From: Stemphylium vesicarium
Taxonomy: Eukaryota > Ascomycota > Dothideomycetes > Pleosporales > Pleosporaceae
Direction of reading: 5' to 3'
Assembly (NCBI GenBank): GCA_004380135.1
Contig: QXCR01000071.1
Location: 89,400 to 153,399 of the forward strand
DNA: 64,000 nucleotides
The translations under genes and the position numbers were made by a program. This document shows positions 10,277 through 21,826 of this stretch, one piece after another. Below the pieces are notes generated by a model. It was given only the letters and a program-made list of their open reading frames with translations, ran no database searches and was not told the origin of the DNA. Numbering within the stretch: the stretch's first letter is position 1; the number at the start of each line of letters is the position of its first letter.

Positions 10277-12733
10277 CTACAGAGGTGGCAGACTCTCCCT
10301 GCAGTTCGGGCACATGAGCCGATACCTCATCCACCCTTCAAGACAGCCAGTGTGGAAAATGTGCCGGCAGGGCGTCACCATGTACTGGCGTCGCTGTAAT
10401 ATCATGCCTGTGCCTCCCATGCCTGTTACGCTGTTCTCATCAGCACCTGCGGGTACCACCGGCACCTCAATGTCATTGGCGCAGATACTGCAATCGAAGA
10501 CCTTCTTGCCTTTCGACTTGGACTCGCCTGCTGCCTTGTTCGACTCGCCCTCGGCACCTGCTGAAGAAGATGCGTCGAGAGCGGTGGGCGAGTCACTCGA
10601 AGTCGTAATGTTCAAAGGCATAGTCGCACCCTCTTCGTCTTCCCGGAGGATCGGATGGTAGTCGTATGCCGGCGGAGCCCATCCGTCTTTGACCAAGAAT
10701 CTCGGTCCCAGGATCTCTTGGCTTGCCAGCAGTACCACCTGGACCCACACCCAGCCCACCAAGACACCCATGGCCTTCCAGTCTGTTCTCGAGAAGAGCA
10801 CATTGTCATCCTTCATGTAGAAATACGCTACTGGTGCAAGGCGAGCAACGCTGGTACCGATAACGTAATCCCATCGCAACGCACGCCTACAGTTCCGCAT
10901 GATGTTTCGGTAAATCTGCGGTACCCAGAATGACAGGTAGAGGAAGGAGATGACGTCAAAGTAGATGGCGCGATATGTGGTCCGGGCCGTCGCAAACTGG
11001 ATAGTGATGAAGAAGAGAACTATGAGCATAAGACAGAAGCGGCTGTAAAGTGCGCCCAGTTCGGCTCGGGGGTTGGCATTAGCGTTCGTCGTGGTGGCCG
11101 CAGTTGTAGTGTTCGGAGTTGTATCCACGTCTTCATCAGGATCGTCTTGGTCCGGTGCTATAATGATAGGTGTAGGGGGGCGCGGTGGTCGGGCTGCGGT
11201 GGCCGGTAGAGGTAATCCCCCTTCGGCGGAAGGTGCTGGAGCTTCAGTGCGAGAAGCCGGCGTTGGTGTCGAACTGGCGGCCGCTGAAGCTTGTTGCCGT
11301 TCTTGACGCGCTCTTTCTGCAGCTTGAACAGACCAAATATCCATCAAGAAGCGAAGATGCGTAAGGACGGAGAAGAGCGCTATGAACGCGATACTGTACA
11401 GAGCCAGTTGCGCTGTGCCGAGGAACAGGTACATGAAGATGAGAATCAGGAATGTGAAGCCATCGCCCAAAGCCATCATGGCAATGGTGTAAAAGCTGAC
11501 CCTGCTCCGCATCGATGGTGTTGCAGTCTCCTTCATCTGCTGGAGTGTGCACCAGAGTTGAAACGCGAGACTGATGGCAAATGCAATGATGCTGTGTCTT
11601 GCCCGCACATTAAAGTCCTCCGTCTTGGATCCAACCAGGTGCATAGCCTCTGAGGGCGGAAAGTCAGGAGGGCCTTTGGATTCAACAACAAGCCCACAGT
11701 CTGGAGAGAAGCCTACAAGAGACATTGTGTGCGAGACCTGCTGGGGAATAGGAGCCCCAGTGGGATATCGCAGCTCATGTTCCAGCCAATCCATATCAAT
11801 ATTGTATGGGCTGGGGAACTCCTGGAGATACAACACGAACTCGCAATGATGGCCCTGGAAGAGACCTTCGTTGGTCCCGTCGGCTGAAGATGTCCATGGA
11901 TTCCAGAGGGGGAATGCTCGCTTCTCTTGTCGCTCGATTGCTTCATGTATTGTTGAATTCAGAAATTCCTGCGACGTCGAGTAAAAGTACGGCGAGATCT
12001 GCATGTGGGGAAGGGCGAAGATACCAGCAAATCGATCACTGGTGGTAGTCAAGACGGCAGTACCACTATTCATGAAGTGAACCCCATGTGCCACAAACTC
12101 CCACCAGTTACCTCCGAAGCTGTCCTTGTCGCCAATGATCACTTTGGCGCTAATCTCGGATACGGTCTTGTTCTCATTCCTTCGCATCTTATCTTCTAGC
12201 TCTGTAATGTGCAGGCGCAGCGGCCCCCCAGCCCCAGTGACATTTCTGTCAAAGTCGACCACATGCCCAAAAGGGTTGTCGGGGATGGAGGAGGCGTTGC
12301 CCATGTCGCTGGGATGCCGTATGCGAGTGAGCGGCGAGCGTGTCCACTCGCCCTGTACGTAACCAGAGAGGTTCTTGTATACCGGCATCATAGGCTCTCC
12401 CTCGTCGAGAGGCCCATCCAGCAGACCCTTCCATCTTTCTCCCAGTATCTGCTCTGACTGCGCTTTGGCTTTCTGCCTAACAGGATCCAGTAGCTCCCAC
12501 GCGAAGCCATCTTCGTCCCGCAGCCCAGTGATATTTAGCCACTTGTCCTTTTTCGCATTGAAGTCGCCATATCGCGTTCGATTCAGTAGGTCGAGCTGAT
12601 AGTATTCGCGATCGATGAGTTCCCGGAATCGCGTACGCGCATTGAACGTCGTCTGCTGCGGTTCGGGCGAGTTGATGAGGAGCAGCAGGATTATGAAGAA
12701 CAGGAAAGACCGGGGATCTCTTCTTACTTCCAT
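10277..12733 (-). CDS. dscA: Dsc1/Tul1-type transmembrane RING E3 ubiquitin ligase
   Basis: Single exon, 818 aa. Catalytic subunit of the Golgi/endosomal Dsc (Tul1) E3 complex, which ubiquitinates membrane proteins and, in several fungi, acts in SREBP proteolytic activation. The N-terminus is a signal anchor (SFLFFIILLLLI). A long lumenal domain follows, with motifs typical of Tul1 (HHCEFVLYLQEFPSPYN). Then come several helices, interrupted by a Pro/Ala/Thr-rich cytosolic loop with a run of Asp (DQDDPDEDVD). The extreme C-terminus is a RING-H2: CSICANDIEV, then CRHIFHTGCLEGWMRY and CPNCRESLPPL. The Cys/His ligands are all present. Start chosen at the only ATG before the signal anchor. Next to the rhomboid gene on the same strand. 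Confidence 0.93.
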   Translation of the reverse strand: MEVRRDPRSFLFFIILLLLINSPEPQQTTFNARTRFRELIDREYYQLDLLNRTRYGDFNAKKDKWLNITGLRDEDGFAWELLDPVRQKAKAQSEQILGERWKGLLDGPLDEGEPMMPVYKNLSGYVQGEWTRSPLTRIRHPSDMGNASSIPDNPFGHVVDFDRNVTGAGGPLRLHITELEDKMRRNENKTVSEISAKVIIGDKDSFGGNWWEFVAHGVHFMNSGTAVLTTTSDRFAGIFALPHMQISPYFYSTSQEFLNSTIHEAIERQEKRAFPLWNPWTSSADGTNEGLFQGHHCEFVLYLQEFPSPYNIDMDWLEHELRYPTGAPIPQQVSHTMSLVGFSPDCGLVVESKGPPDFPPSEAMHLVGSKTEDFNVRARHSIIAFAISLAFQLWCTLQQMKETATPSMRSRVSFYTIAMMALGDGFTFLILIFMYLFLGTAQLALYSIAFIALFSVLTHLRFLMDIWSVQAAERARQERQQASAAASSTPTPASRTEAPAPSAEGGLPLPATAARPPRPPTPIIIAPDQDDPDEDVDTTPNTTTAATTTNANANPRAELGALYSRFCLMLIVLFFITIQFATARTTYRAIYFDVISFLYLSFWVPQIYRNIMRNCRRALRWDYVIGTSVARLAPVAYFYMKDDNVLFSRTDWKAMGVLVGWVWVQVVLLASQEILGPRFLVKDGWAPPAYDYHPILREDEEGATMPLNITTSSDSPTALDASSSAGAEGESNKAAGESKSKGKKVFDCSICANDIEVPVVPAGADENSVTGMGGTGMILQRRQYMVTPCRHIFHTGCLEGWMRYRLMCPNCRESLPPL

Positions 12734-13124
12734 CGGCGCAGTTTCAAATGTGAGAGAGCCGCCATGGAGCGTTAGGTACGAGTGAAGGTGGGCGGCAAGG
12801 TGAGCTAGGCGTCCATGTTCGAGACCAACATGACGTTCGCTGTTCCGAGGCCTAGTTCCGAACTTCAGGGCTCCGCGTGACAGCTTGGCATGAATTTCAC
12901 TGGCAATCAGATCACGGGCCAGATGATGAAAGCGTAATTCTATCCATTTTGTTTAAAGGGGCAAGAGGGGTATTGGTTGTTTGTATGTACACCAGAAAAG
13001 CGGCCATAACTTCGTCATGACCGAGACTAAACACCTTCAAACGCCTCCGTGCTCAAAAGCTCTTTTCCTTCGTGCGCGTAATCCGTAATCTTCTAAATGA
13101 CATAACGACATGGAATTGAATAAC
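12734..13124. other. Intergenic spacer
   Basis: 391 bases between dscA start and fzo1 end, both on the minus strand. No further structure noticed. Confidence 0.4.
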
Positions 13125-15902
13125 CTACTGCATCGGACCTCCAATGACAGGCGGTGCAGCCTCCAGATCGACACGCTGGACTGTCTGGCGCAGGTCGTTA
13201 CTGCTGCGGACGAGGTTGCCAAAGTATTTGCGAGCCACTTCAGTCTCCGCCTTGACCTTGGTTGTCTCCTCCTTCTGAAGCTGGAGCTTCTCCACGTTCC
13301 TCTGCAAGCCGATACGGACATCGTTGGCGGGCCCTTTGAGCGCGCGACGGACCTCGGAACTGATGCGAAGAGCGTTGGAATGCGTGTAGTCGATGGCTGA
13401 CAGCTGTTGGGATAGCTTTGCACTGAGTCGGTGAGGGAGCGACTTGGGGACGGATGCGAGGACATAAGATACTCCGAGGGCAACTGTAAACGTTAGTATA
13501 GATCAAGTCATGCATGTGCGATATCACTTACGACCAGCGATGAGACCTGGGATCAGTAGCCTCCTCATGTTGCTCGTGCCCATGACCTTTGCAGCACCGA
13601 GGGCACCATCCACCCATCCGACACCGCCAACTAGTCGACCTCCTACGACACCTGCCACAGTCATGGCCATACCGGCACCTGCAGCCTTCTCCTGTCGTTC
13701 CCAAAGACTGGCAACGTCGAAGAAGTCCCACAGGTCGATGTCGATGTCCACTTGCCTAGCAAGAGCGTGCACCGACTTCCTGAACATCCTTTCTGGGCGG
13801 AACATGACGTCAGCATAGAGATTGTTGCCAAGATGGAGAACGCCCAAGTTCTTGATGCCGTTGTATCCCTGAACAGCCTGGTTTCGCGCATGCTCTTCGC
13901 AGAGACGGACGCTTTCGGTGACCTCGTGGAGCATGGAGTCGCGGATGTCTTCAGCGTACTGGTAGGCAGAAAACAATCCAGGGTATTCGATGCCCAGGTC
14001 TAGCTCTGCGACCTTGGCAATGCAGTCGTTGAGAGTATCCCGGGTGTGGCCGTAGACTTCTGATGTTGTATCTTCCACCATACGGTCGACTGCTTCTCCA
14101 GCTTCAGTCCGCGACTTCTTTGATTCTTCAAACTCTGGCTCCAGGGCTTCGATCTCCTTCTTCACGCGGTCCAGCTCGCTCTGGGAGACATCTCGGTTCA
14201 CAGTGGCAAGGTTGTTCATGTCCCCCAGTACGTTGAGGAGATAGGTCTTTGCTGGAGCTAGCTTTGACCTGGCCCTCTTTTCCAACACGAACCGTCTTAA
14301 TGAGGCCTCCAGGTCGGCAAAGTCCCGCTGTTTCTCTGCCTCTTTGCCCTTGCCCTTATCTGATGGGTCATCATCGCCGTCGCCGTCCGGAGGGCTTCCG
14401 CCGGCACCCATGGGGATTGCATTGCTCGAGACGAAGTGAACTAATTCGCTGGATTCCTTGAAAGTTGCTGGGCTGAGGTTGTTGACCTGCTTCAAAATCA
14501 TTTCCTGGCAACGCCTCTGGTCCCTGATGGTGTCGAAGCCGTTGACCACCATGAACATGTAAGCCTTCTCGCGGGCGGCCGTGAAGATGAAGTTCTTTGC
14601 TGATTCAGTAAAGTGGTTAGCGGCCGAGACGACGAATACAACGACATCGATCTCCTCCTGACGAGCGAAAACGGCGGTGGTCTTGATGGAGTCTGCGTTC
14701 AGTCCTGGTGCGTCGATGAGGGCAATGTCAACCACACCGTTATTTAGCAGAGACTGGTCCACGTCGCGGATGTCCTTGACGTAGATCTTGCACTGCGAGA
14801 AGTGGTCGTTATCGATTACAATCTTCTCCAGGTCCCCCAGGTCGAATACGACATATGTGCTCTCGTCGTTGCGGTTGTATGTCGATCCGATCGGAATAGC
14901 ATGGACTTCCTCGACCCCCCCGTTTTCTTTGAAATCGAGGACCTCGCAGAATATGCTGGTGCAAGGCTGCTGATCTTCGGGGAGAACCTTTCGTCGGAGC
15001 AGGGCGTTGCAAAAGGTAGACTTTCCAGCGTTCAAGTCTCCAGTCACCAGGACCTTGCTTGAAGTGTCTTCGATACGCTCCTTGAGAGAGAACAGATGGC
15101 GTATGCTCTGTTGAATTTGTCCGTCCAGGAGGGAAGCGACCGAGTTCTTCTCAAGCGAGTGTACCAAATCTGTCTGATGTCGGCCACCCATGCGTAGTTC
15201 CAGCTTCAAGACGGAGAAGTCGTGGGCGAGTTGGGGCGTCACTAGTCGAGGCTCGTCCTTGCGCTTGTTCTCGGCAGCTGAGCTGGACTCGGCGACCGGG
15301 TCGTCTCCAATGGTTGTACCAGCTCGTCGTGGTCCTCGTGGGCGTTCGGGAGAGCGCGAACTCGGGTCGAAGTCGCCGATGGCGGACTGGGTGTGGTGCA
15401 GCCCGGGTCGGGATTCGGTACGGAGATGTGCTTTTTGCTTTTCTGTGGCCTGTATAGTGGGGTAGTGTGCCGGCCATTTGAGGTTCATTTCCTGGAAGCC
15501 CTTCAATGTCTCAATGGTGCCGTGGATTGCGCGACCAAGAGCGTTCTTGTTCTGGTTGTATCGCAGTTGGAGCACATGGCTGCGCTGTTTTTCTACTTCG
15601 GCATTTCCTGATCCGCCCGAGAGTATGGGCATGGGCGACGCAGACGGCCTGTCCTCGCCAATATTGGCCCGCCAATTCATGCCGGAGCCTTCTCCATCTT
15701 GCATGCTTCCGCCGTATCCAGAGTCCTCATCCAGCATGGAAACGAGACGGGCGGCGGCGTCGCTGGTGGTGTTGCCGCCACCGACGGTCATGTATCCGGG
15801 TCCTGCATTTCGGTGCGGGACGAAGTCGTCGGAGCCACCTTGGCGGCTGCTGGAGGACTCTCCAGGCGTGGAGGATCGATCGCTGCGTCGGTCGGGATTC
15901 AT
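13125..15902 (-). CDS. fzo1: Mitofusin, outer mitochondrial membrane fusion GTPase
   Basis: Dynamin-like GTPase that tethers and fuses mitochondrial outer membranes. Exons 15902-13532 and 13483-13125, 909 aa. A disordered N-terminus of about 200 residues is followed by a heptad-repeat region. The P-loop GDLNAGKST lies near residue 287, the switch-II DAPG (LIDAPGLNADS) follows, then the G4-like region VVNGFD. Two closely spaced hydrophobic segments anchor the protein: one rich in Gly/Ala/Val (MTVAGVVGGRLVGGVGW) and one formed across the intron (LIPGLIAG/LALGVSYVLA). The C-terminal coiled coil (LQKEETTKVKAETEVARKYF) is encoded by exon 2. Length agrees with filamentous-fungal Fzo1. Divergent from did4. 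Confidence 0.94.
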
Positions 15903-16483
15903 CGGGGGTGGCTGATTGTTTTACGCTATAAGGAGGGGCGCATGTCGTGTCGAGTACGAGAAGGGGATGTCGTCGAAGAGATAGGGAGGCGGTCTAGAGA
16001 AGAATATGCGGAGAGAACGTCAGAGTTGGTGGTGCACACGCCACCACGACAGCAAGCAGGGATTGGCTGTCGTGCCAGCTCTTGCCCGCTACCGCGGCTA
16101 CCCCTACGCAATGCATGTGAGAAGCTGATAGAGGAACGAATTGAATTGAAAAATACAGAGTAGCATCTTCGGTGTCTTTTTGATTGCGAATGGTCTAGGA
16201 TGCAAATGTGAGAAAGCGACCAAGGCTCGGCATCGCCATACCTGCGTCTTCAACGGCTCCTCGACCAGGTAGAACACCAAATACCCAACATAACCCGATA
16301 AGGCAGCAGACTTTTGACAATTAGCGACATTCTGGGCATTTCCAGTGCACGCTCTCACACCAGCCATTATACATTCACTCCCTACCTACCTAGTATTTAG
16401 CAGTCGTTGGGCGCAACCTGTTATCTCCCACCTCAACTCAACTCAACTCTACTCTACCGCGCACCTTGACACTCGCCGCCACC
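15903..16483. promoter_or_regulatory. Divergent promoter region fzo1 / did4
   Basis: 581 bases between divergent starts. No ORF of note. The right end gives the strong context CGCCACCATG for did4. Confidence 0.45.
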
Positions 16484-17399
16484 ATGAATGTACGCATGTC
16501 CAGCCTCTAAGTCTGGCAATTTACTGACGGGCGACCCAGATTGTAGAATGGGCCTTCGGAAAGCGCATGACGCCGGCGGAACGACTACGCAAACACCAGC
16601 GCGCACTCGAGAAGACGCAGCGAGAGCTAGACCGCGAGCGCGTGAAGCTTGAGAACCAAGAGAAGAAGCTCGTGGCGGACATCAAGAAGAGTGCAAAGAA
16701 TGGGCAAATGGGTCCTCTGCGGATACAGGCAAAGGACCTGGTGCGGACACGACGGTATGTCTAGTTGTCGCCTGTCGCGTTGTTGATTCAGGGCTGATGC
16801 TCGCGCTAGATACATTCAGAAGTTCTACCAGATGCGGACACAACTACAAGCTATCTCGTTGAGAATTCAGGTATATCCATTACATATCATGGCAAAGGCA
16901 TGGCTAATCCCAAGCAGACGGTTCGCAGCAACGAGCAGATGATGCAGTCTATGAAGGGTGCGACAAGTAAGTATATTCCTCCATCTGCCACCGCATGTCT
17001 AAATTTCACAGCGCTCCTTGGAAGCATGAACCGGCAGATGAATCTCCCTGCGCTACAGCGTATTGCTATGGAATTCGAGAAGGAGAACGACATCATGGAC
17101 CAGCGACAAGAGATGATGGATGACGCCATCGACGATGCTACCGGTATGGAGGATGAAGAGGAGAGCGAAGATGTCGTCAACCAAGTCTTGGACGAGATAG
17201 GCATTGACCTTGGGCAAGCCGTATGTACACCGTCATCTTCAGAGGCCAACTTACTAACATTGCGTAGCTTGGCGAGACACCCAGCGGGCTGCAGAAGAAC
17301 GCCGTACCAGAAACCAGGGTGGCACAGGCTGTTGGAGGAGGAGGGGCCGACCCTGATGATGACGATCTTCAGGCTCGATTGGACAGCCTAAGGAGATGA
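16484..17399 (+). CDS. did4: ESCRT-III subunit Did4/Vps2 (CHMP2 family)
   Basis: Polymerises on endosomes with Vps24/Snf7 and recruits Vps4 for multivesicular-body sorting. Six exons: 16484-16489, 16540-16754, 16810-16870, 16918-16966, 17012-17220 and 17268-17399; 223 aa. Exon 1 is only six bases (Met-Asn), in a good start context. The Snf7 domain begins WAFGKRMTPAERLRKHQRAL, with the usual basic helix. Further on are LLGSMNRQMNLPALQRIAMEFE and an acidic segment (GMEDEEESEDVVNQVLDEIG). The C-terminus DLQARLDSLRR is a clear MIM1 motif for the Vps4 MIT domain. Length and layout fit the family exactly. Confidence 0.94.
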
Positions 17400-18356
17400 G
17401 GGCGAAGAGGCAGGCAGTTGATAAGCAGTGATTGCGTATCACTCGGGCCATGTTGGGTGGCAGGGGTCACGGAGATGCTTATGCCGTGGACGGTCATCAG
17501 CTTTGGAATGCGTTCAATACATAAATTGAATCGAGGTGCCAGCAATTCACGGTGAGATTACACGTGCAAGCATCCTGTACTTGCTTTGTGGCGATGCACA
17601 CCTCAAGTCGCGTTCAGTGCTGCGCGGTTGTACATGAAAGAGTTTAGTCACTCTCTAAGCCGGCTCCACCTTACGCGCCGGCGTGCATGCATTCGAGCCT
17701 AGATCTTGCTGATCATAGCCCAATATCTTGGAAAGGACGACGCCTTCGGGCGGTCTTGTATCCTGGCATTGGATTTATTATAGAGTCACAGGACGTGTTT
17801 CGCCGACTAATCGCCAGGTCCATTACACAGCTCCCAGCGGGGTTCCAGGTTTACAGGGCCATCTGCTCTGCGTTTATTCGAAACCCCCGCTCCGCTCCCA
17901 TTCCAGCACAGCAGTTGGCGCACGCTACGCAGCACGCAGCCTGCAGCCTATTTCCACGACGCTATTGCTGTGATCGCCCAGTTCGAAACCCGAAACCTGG
18001 AACCTTCCCGCGCGTTGTGATCTTCACCTGGGCCACCACCAGCGTCAAGCGTCAAGCGTCAAGCCTTCCTCTCGCGCCAATTGATACTTCCGGTTGCACA
18101 CCCCGCTGTAAACCTCCGACGTCATCACACCTAGGCACTCCCTCCTTCACGACGCTTCCCCTTGCGTTTGACTACTACAGCACATCTTTTTCCAGCATAA
18201 TATTGCTACTCGAGTCCTCGCTTATCTCAGTTGCTTGTATCCGCGCGACTCCACTCGTATCCTCTTCGCCGCCACCCGGTATACCAGCGCCATCGCGAGC
18301 CACCCAAGCTGGCAGGTAACAGGCGCCGGAGCGCCCAGGGAGGCTTGCTCTCGAAG
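17400..18356 (+). promoter_or_regulatory. Long upstream region of the Ptc1-type gene
   Basis: 957 bases without a supported gene. Probably did4 3' end plus a long promoter/leader of the phosphatase. It contains a short tandem heptamer (18041-18064). Confidence 0.4.
18041..18064. repeat. AGCGTCA tandem heptamer (3.4 copies)
   Basis: Three perfect AGCGTCA copies plus AGC, about 300 bases upstream of the phosphatase ATG, likely promoter or leader. Confidence 0.75.
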
Positions 18357-20082
18357 ATGTTCGGGAATGCAAAAGACGATGAAGTTTCGGCCATCGACAC
18401 CCCTGCAGGCAATGACGCGCCCAAACCCACCGCAGCACCCACGACGGACCACGGGGCCGCTGCTGCTGGCACCACCATGGCCAGCAACGGCTCGCCGTCG
18501 ATAGATCGTAAGACCAGCGACAGCTCTGTGCCCACAGAGAGGAAACGAAGGAGCAGTGGCGTGTCGCGTGCCCGGGACATGTTCTCGAGCGCGAAACAGT
18601 CATTGCACATCGGCGGCTCCTCTCCCACTTCCACCTCTTCGACCACGATGCCCGAAAAGCCCACCACCCAGACCCCCATGCAGAAGCTAGGCAAGTCGGA
18701 CGCTGCCCTCAGCGTCCCCCAGGGCTCTCTTAACAACTCTGCCGGCGAATCCGCGCCCGGTCCGCGATCCACCTTCCGCGTCGGTGTCACCGAGGATAAG
18801 AACAAGAAGTGCAGACGGACCATGGAGGATACACACGCATACCTATACAACTTCTTGAGCACCCCTGCTCCTTCGTATGGCCTGGAAAAGGCGCGCGCCC
18901 TCTCCGACGCGAGCTCAGTCCAGTCCGATGCTCTGTCGTCGCAATCAGTAGTAGAGAGCGACAATGGCTACTTTGCCATCTTCGACGGCCACGCGGGTAC
19001 CTTTGCTGCTGACTGGTGTGGAAAGAAGCTTCACTTGATTCTAGAAGAGACAATTCGAAAGAACCCCAACACGCCAATACCCGAACTTCTCGACCAGACC
19101 TTCACCGTAGTCGACCAGCAGTTGGAGAAGCTTCCATTGAAGAACAGTGGTTGCACCGCCGTAATTGCAGTTCTGCGGTGGGAGGACAGAGTGCCCAACG
19201 CACAATCTTCCACCGGCTCCGTCCTCTTCGCTCCCGCGGCAGTTTCGGCTATCAAGCACGCTGGCGAAGGCGGCGAGGCCAAGGACGGTGCTGATGCCCC
19301 TGCCTCGGAGCCTGCAGCCGAGCAACAAGTCGAAGCGAGATTACGGACAGAGGCCAGCCGACAACGCGTACTATACACGGCGAATGTGGGCGATGCGCGC
19401 ATTGTTCTTTGTCGCAATGGCCGAGCCCTCCGCCTTTCATACGACCACAAGGGCAGCGACGAGAATGAGGGCCGCCGCGTTGCTAGCGCCGGTGGTTTGA
19501 TACTCAACAACCGCGTTAATGGCGTCCTGGCTGTCACACGGGCGCTAGGCGATGCGTACATGAAGGATCTGGTGACAGGACACCCATACACGACAGAAAC
19601 TGTCATCCAAGCTGACCAGGATGAGTTCCTCATCCTCGCCTGCGATGGTGTAAGTAACGTACTCTTAGGTGTTCAATACACGCTAACATATCTAGCTCTG
19701 GGATGTCTGCTCCGACCAGGAAGCAGTAGACCTCGTCCGTCAAGTCCACGATCCCCAAGAAGCTTCGAAAAAGCTTGTCGACTACGCCCTTGCGCGCTTC
19801 TCGACCGACAATTTGTCCTGCATGGTGGTGCGGTTCGACAACAAAGCCCTTCGCCAGCGTAAGAATGAAGCCACGGCACCCTTGGACCAGGATCAGGCAG
19901 CTATGAAAGGCGGAATCACCGAAGCGGACTCACTTGTCGCACAGGCAAGGAAGTCGATTGGTGAGCCGGAGACTTCGGTCGAGCATGCGGCACAGCAGAT
20001 TATTATGGAGGAAGCCGAAGCCGAGCCAGGCCCTGAGCTCAACCTCGACGCTGCGAAAGCGGCCAGGAAAAATGAAGTATAG
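18357..20082 (+). CDS. ptc1: PP2C protein phosphatase, Ptc1-like
   Basis: Metal-dependent Ser/Thr phosphatase. Exons 18357-19649 and 19696-20082, 559 aa. The catalytic core resembles yeast Ptc1: MEDTHAYL with the first acidic metal ligand, YFAIFDGHAGTFAADWCGKK, SGCTAVIAVLRWED, YTANVGDARIVLCRNG, VNGVLAVTRALGD, then LILACDG/LWDV across the intron and FSTDNLSCMVVRF. Compared with yeast Ptc1 it has about 140 extra N-terminal residues rich in Ser, Thr and Ala, an insert of about 50 residues after the RWED motif, and an acidic tail. Start taken at the first ATG in the open frame. Followed after 410 bases by snf4 on the same strand. Confidence 0.92.
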
Positions 20083-20492
20083 AACCTAAGGTGCAGGCCT
20101 ACTATTGATTTTACGGTTGGGAGGGGCTTCTCACGAGGCAGTGGAGGCGTCGTATGCGCCTAGGTCAGCGGTACATCAGAACTCAATGCTTCAGCTTCAT
20201 AGTCGAAACAAAACAAAGTAAAGATACAGTGCTATGCTATGCTGTGCTATGCTATGCTATGAAATGCGTGCCGTGTTGATGGGACTGGTCTGTTTGCCCC
20301 GCATGTTTGCGCATTGACTTTCCAGGTCCACGATGCGCTAATGACGATCGTGGGGCGTCTACCTCCACCATCTTCCACGGCATTTGAGAAATCTTGCGCC
20401 CCAGTAGCCCAGTCCCCGCTATAACTTCTTCCGACCCTAGGATTGCTGGACTCACACGCTCCATGCGGCTCCGAGGAGCATCGCGATAAATC
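20083..20492. promoter_or_regulatory. ptc1-snf4 intergenic region
   Basis: 410 bases between two co-directional genes. Holds the GCTAT pentamer repeat; no ORF accepted. Confidence 0.4.
20231..20260. repeat. (GCTAT)6 pentanucleotide repeat
   Basis: Six consecutive pentamers; the third reads GCTGT, the others GCTAT. Located between ptc1 and snf4. Confidence 0.8.
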
Positions 20493-21826
20493 ATGTCCAG
20501 CGTCGACGCGGCAGACTCGACAAACAACCTTAGCAGCGATGCGCGACCGGCTTTTGTGACACCCAGGGACTTGCTCCAGCAGTCACGAGCCCCATTACCC
20601 CCGAAAGAACAACCGCGCCAGCTCTCAGCTGTTGACCGCGAGCAGCTGGATGGTCTGGTACGGCAGCGTTCCTTTGTGAAGAGTCACAGCGGTAGGCTGA
20701 CAAGAGGCTAGAGAACCATCAGAGCCTTCCTCAAGGCCCGGACGAGCTATGACGTACTACCTATCAGCTACCGCCTGATCGTCTTCGATACCGCGCTGCT
20801 GGTGAAGAAGAGCCTGAATATACTGAATCAGAATGGTGAGTCTATGAAACGTCGCGTGCAGAGGCTTGAGCTGACAGCTCTTTGTAGGCATCGTCTCAGC
20901 GCCTCTGTGGGACTCAAAATCATCCACCTTCGCCGGCCTCCTGACGACATCGGACTACATCAATGTCATTCAGTACTACTGGCAGAACCCAGACGCGCTG
21001 GCCCGGGTAGACCAGTTCCGCCTGAACAGCCTGCGAGGTAAGTGGCTTAGTTCCGATACCCCAAACGCGTGTTGATACAAACTAGACATCGAGAAAGCGC
21101 TCGGAGTCAAGCCTATAGAGACCATTTCTATCCACCCAAACCGACCCGTGTACGAAGCATGCCGCAAGATGCTCGAATCGCGCGCCCGCCGTATACCCAT
21201 AGTCGATAGCGACGACGAAACACATAGAACCATGGTCGTCAGCGTCATTACACAATACCGCATCCTAAAGTTCATCGCGGTGAATGTAAAGGAAACGCAG
21301 AAGCTCCGCAAGCCACTTCGGGAACTGAATGTTGGCACATACGAGGATCTCGCAACTGCGTCGATGGACACACCGGTCATGGACGTCATCCATATGCTTG
21401 TCAAGAAGAGCATATCTAGTGTTCCTATTCTGGATAGATCTGGTGAGAGGTCCGTGTGTTTGTGAAAGATGCGCGACTAACAGTGATAGGCACGGTGCTC
21501 AACGTATTCGAAGCTGTGGATGTGATCGCGCTCATCAAAGGCGGTGTATACGACGATTTGAATTTGACAGTCGGCGACGCGCTATTGAAACGCTCAGATG
21601 TAAGCAGCTTGTCGTATGTGTATTAGTACCACGCTAATTTTGACAGGACTTTCCCGGAATCTTCACCTGCTCCCTGAATGACAACATGTCAACGATATAT
21701 GACACGATCCGGAGGTCGCGCGTGCACCGCTTCGTCGTCATTGACGAGAACAGCAAACTCAAGGGCGTGGTGACCTTGAGCGATGTGCTCGAACACACGC
21801 TGCTTGAAGGCATGGAGGACGAGTAG
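20493..21826 (+). CDS. snf4: AMPK/Snf1 gamma regulatory subunit (CBS protein)
   Basis: Nucleotide-sensing gamma subunit of the Snf1 kinase, controlling derepression when glucose is short. Six exons: 20493-20657, 20712-20835, 20888-21037, 21086-21442, 21490-21599, 21647-21826; 361 aa. After a Pro-rich N-terminus, four CBS motifs follow: IRAFLKARTSYDVLP/VKKSLNILNQNGIVSAPLWD; SIHPNRPVYEACRKMLESRARRIPIVD; MDTPVMDVIHMLVKKSISSVPILD; and FTCSLNDNMSTIYDTIRRSRVHRFVVID, ending in GVVTLSDVLEHTL. Intron positions were set by phase and family text (DREQLDGL/RTIRAFLK). Length fits Snf4. Confidence 0.94.

Noticed and set aside
17975..18010. tRNA-like GTTCGAAACCC
   Set aside because: Only the T-loop-like string is present; no acceptor stem or anticodon arm could be paired around it.
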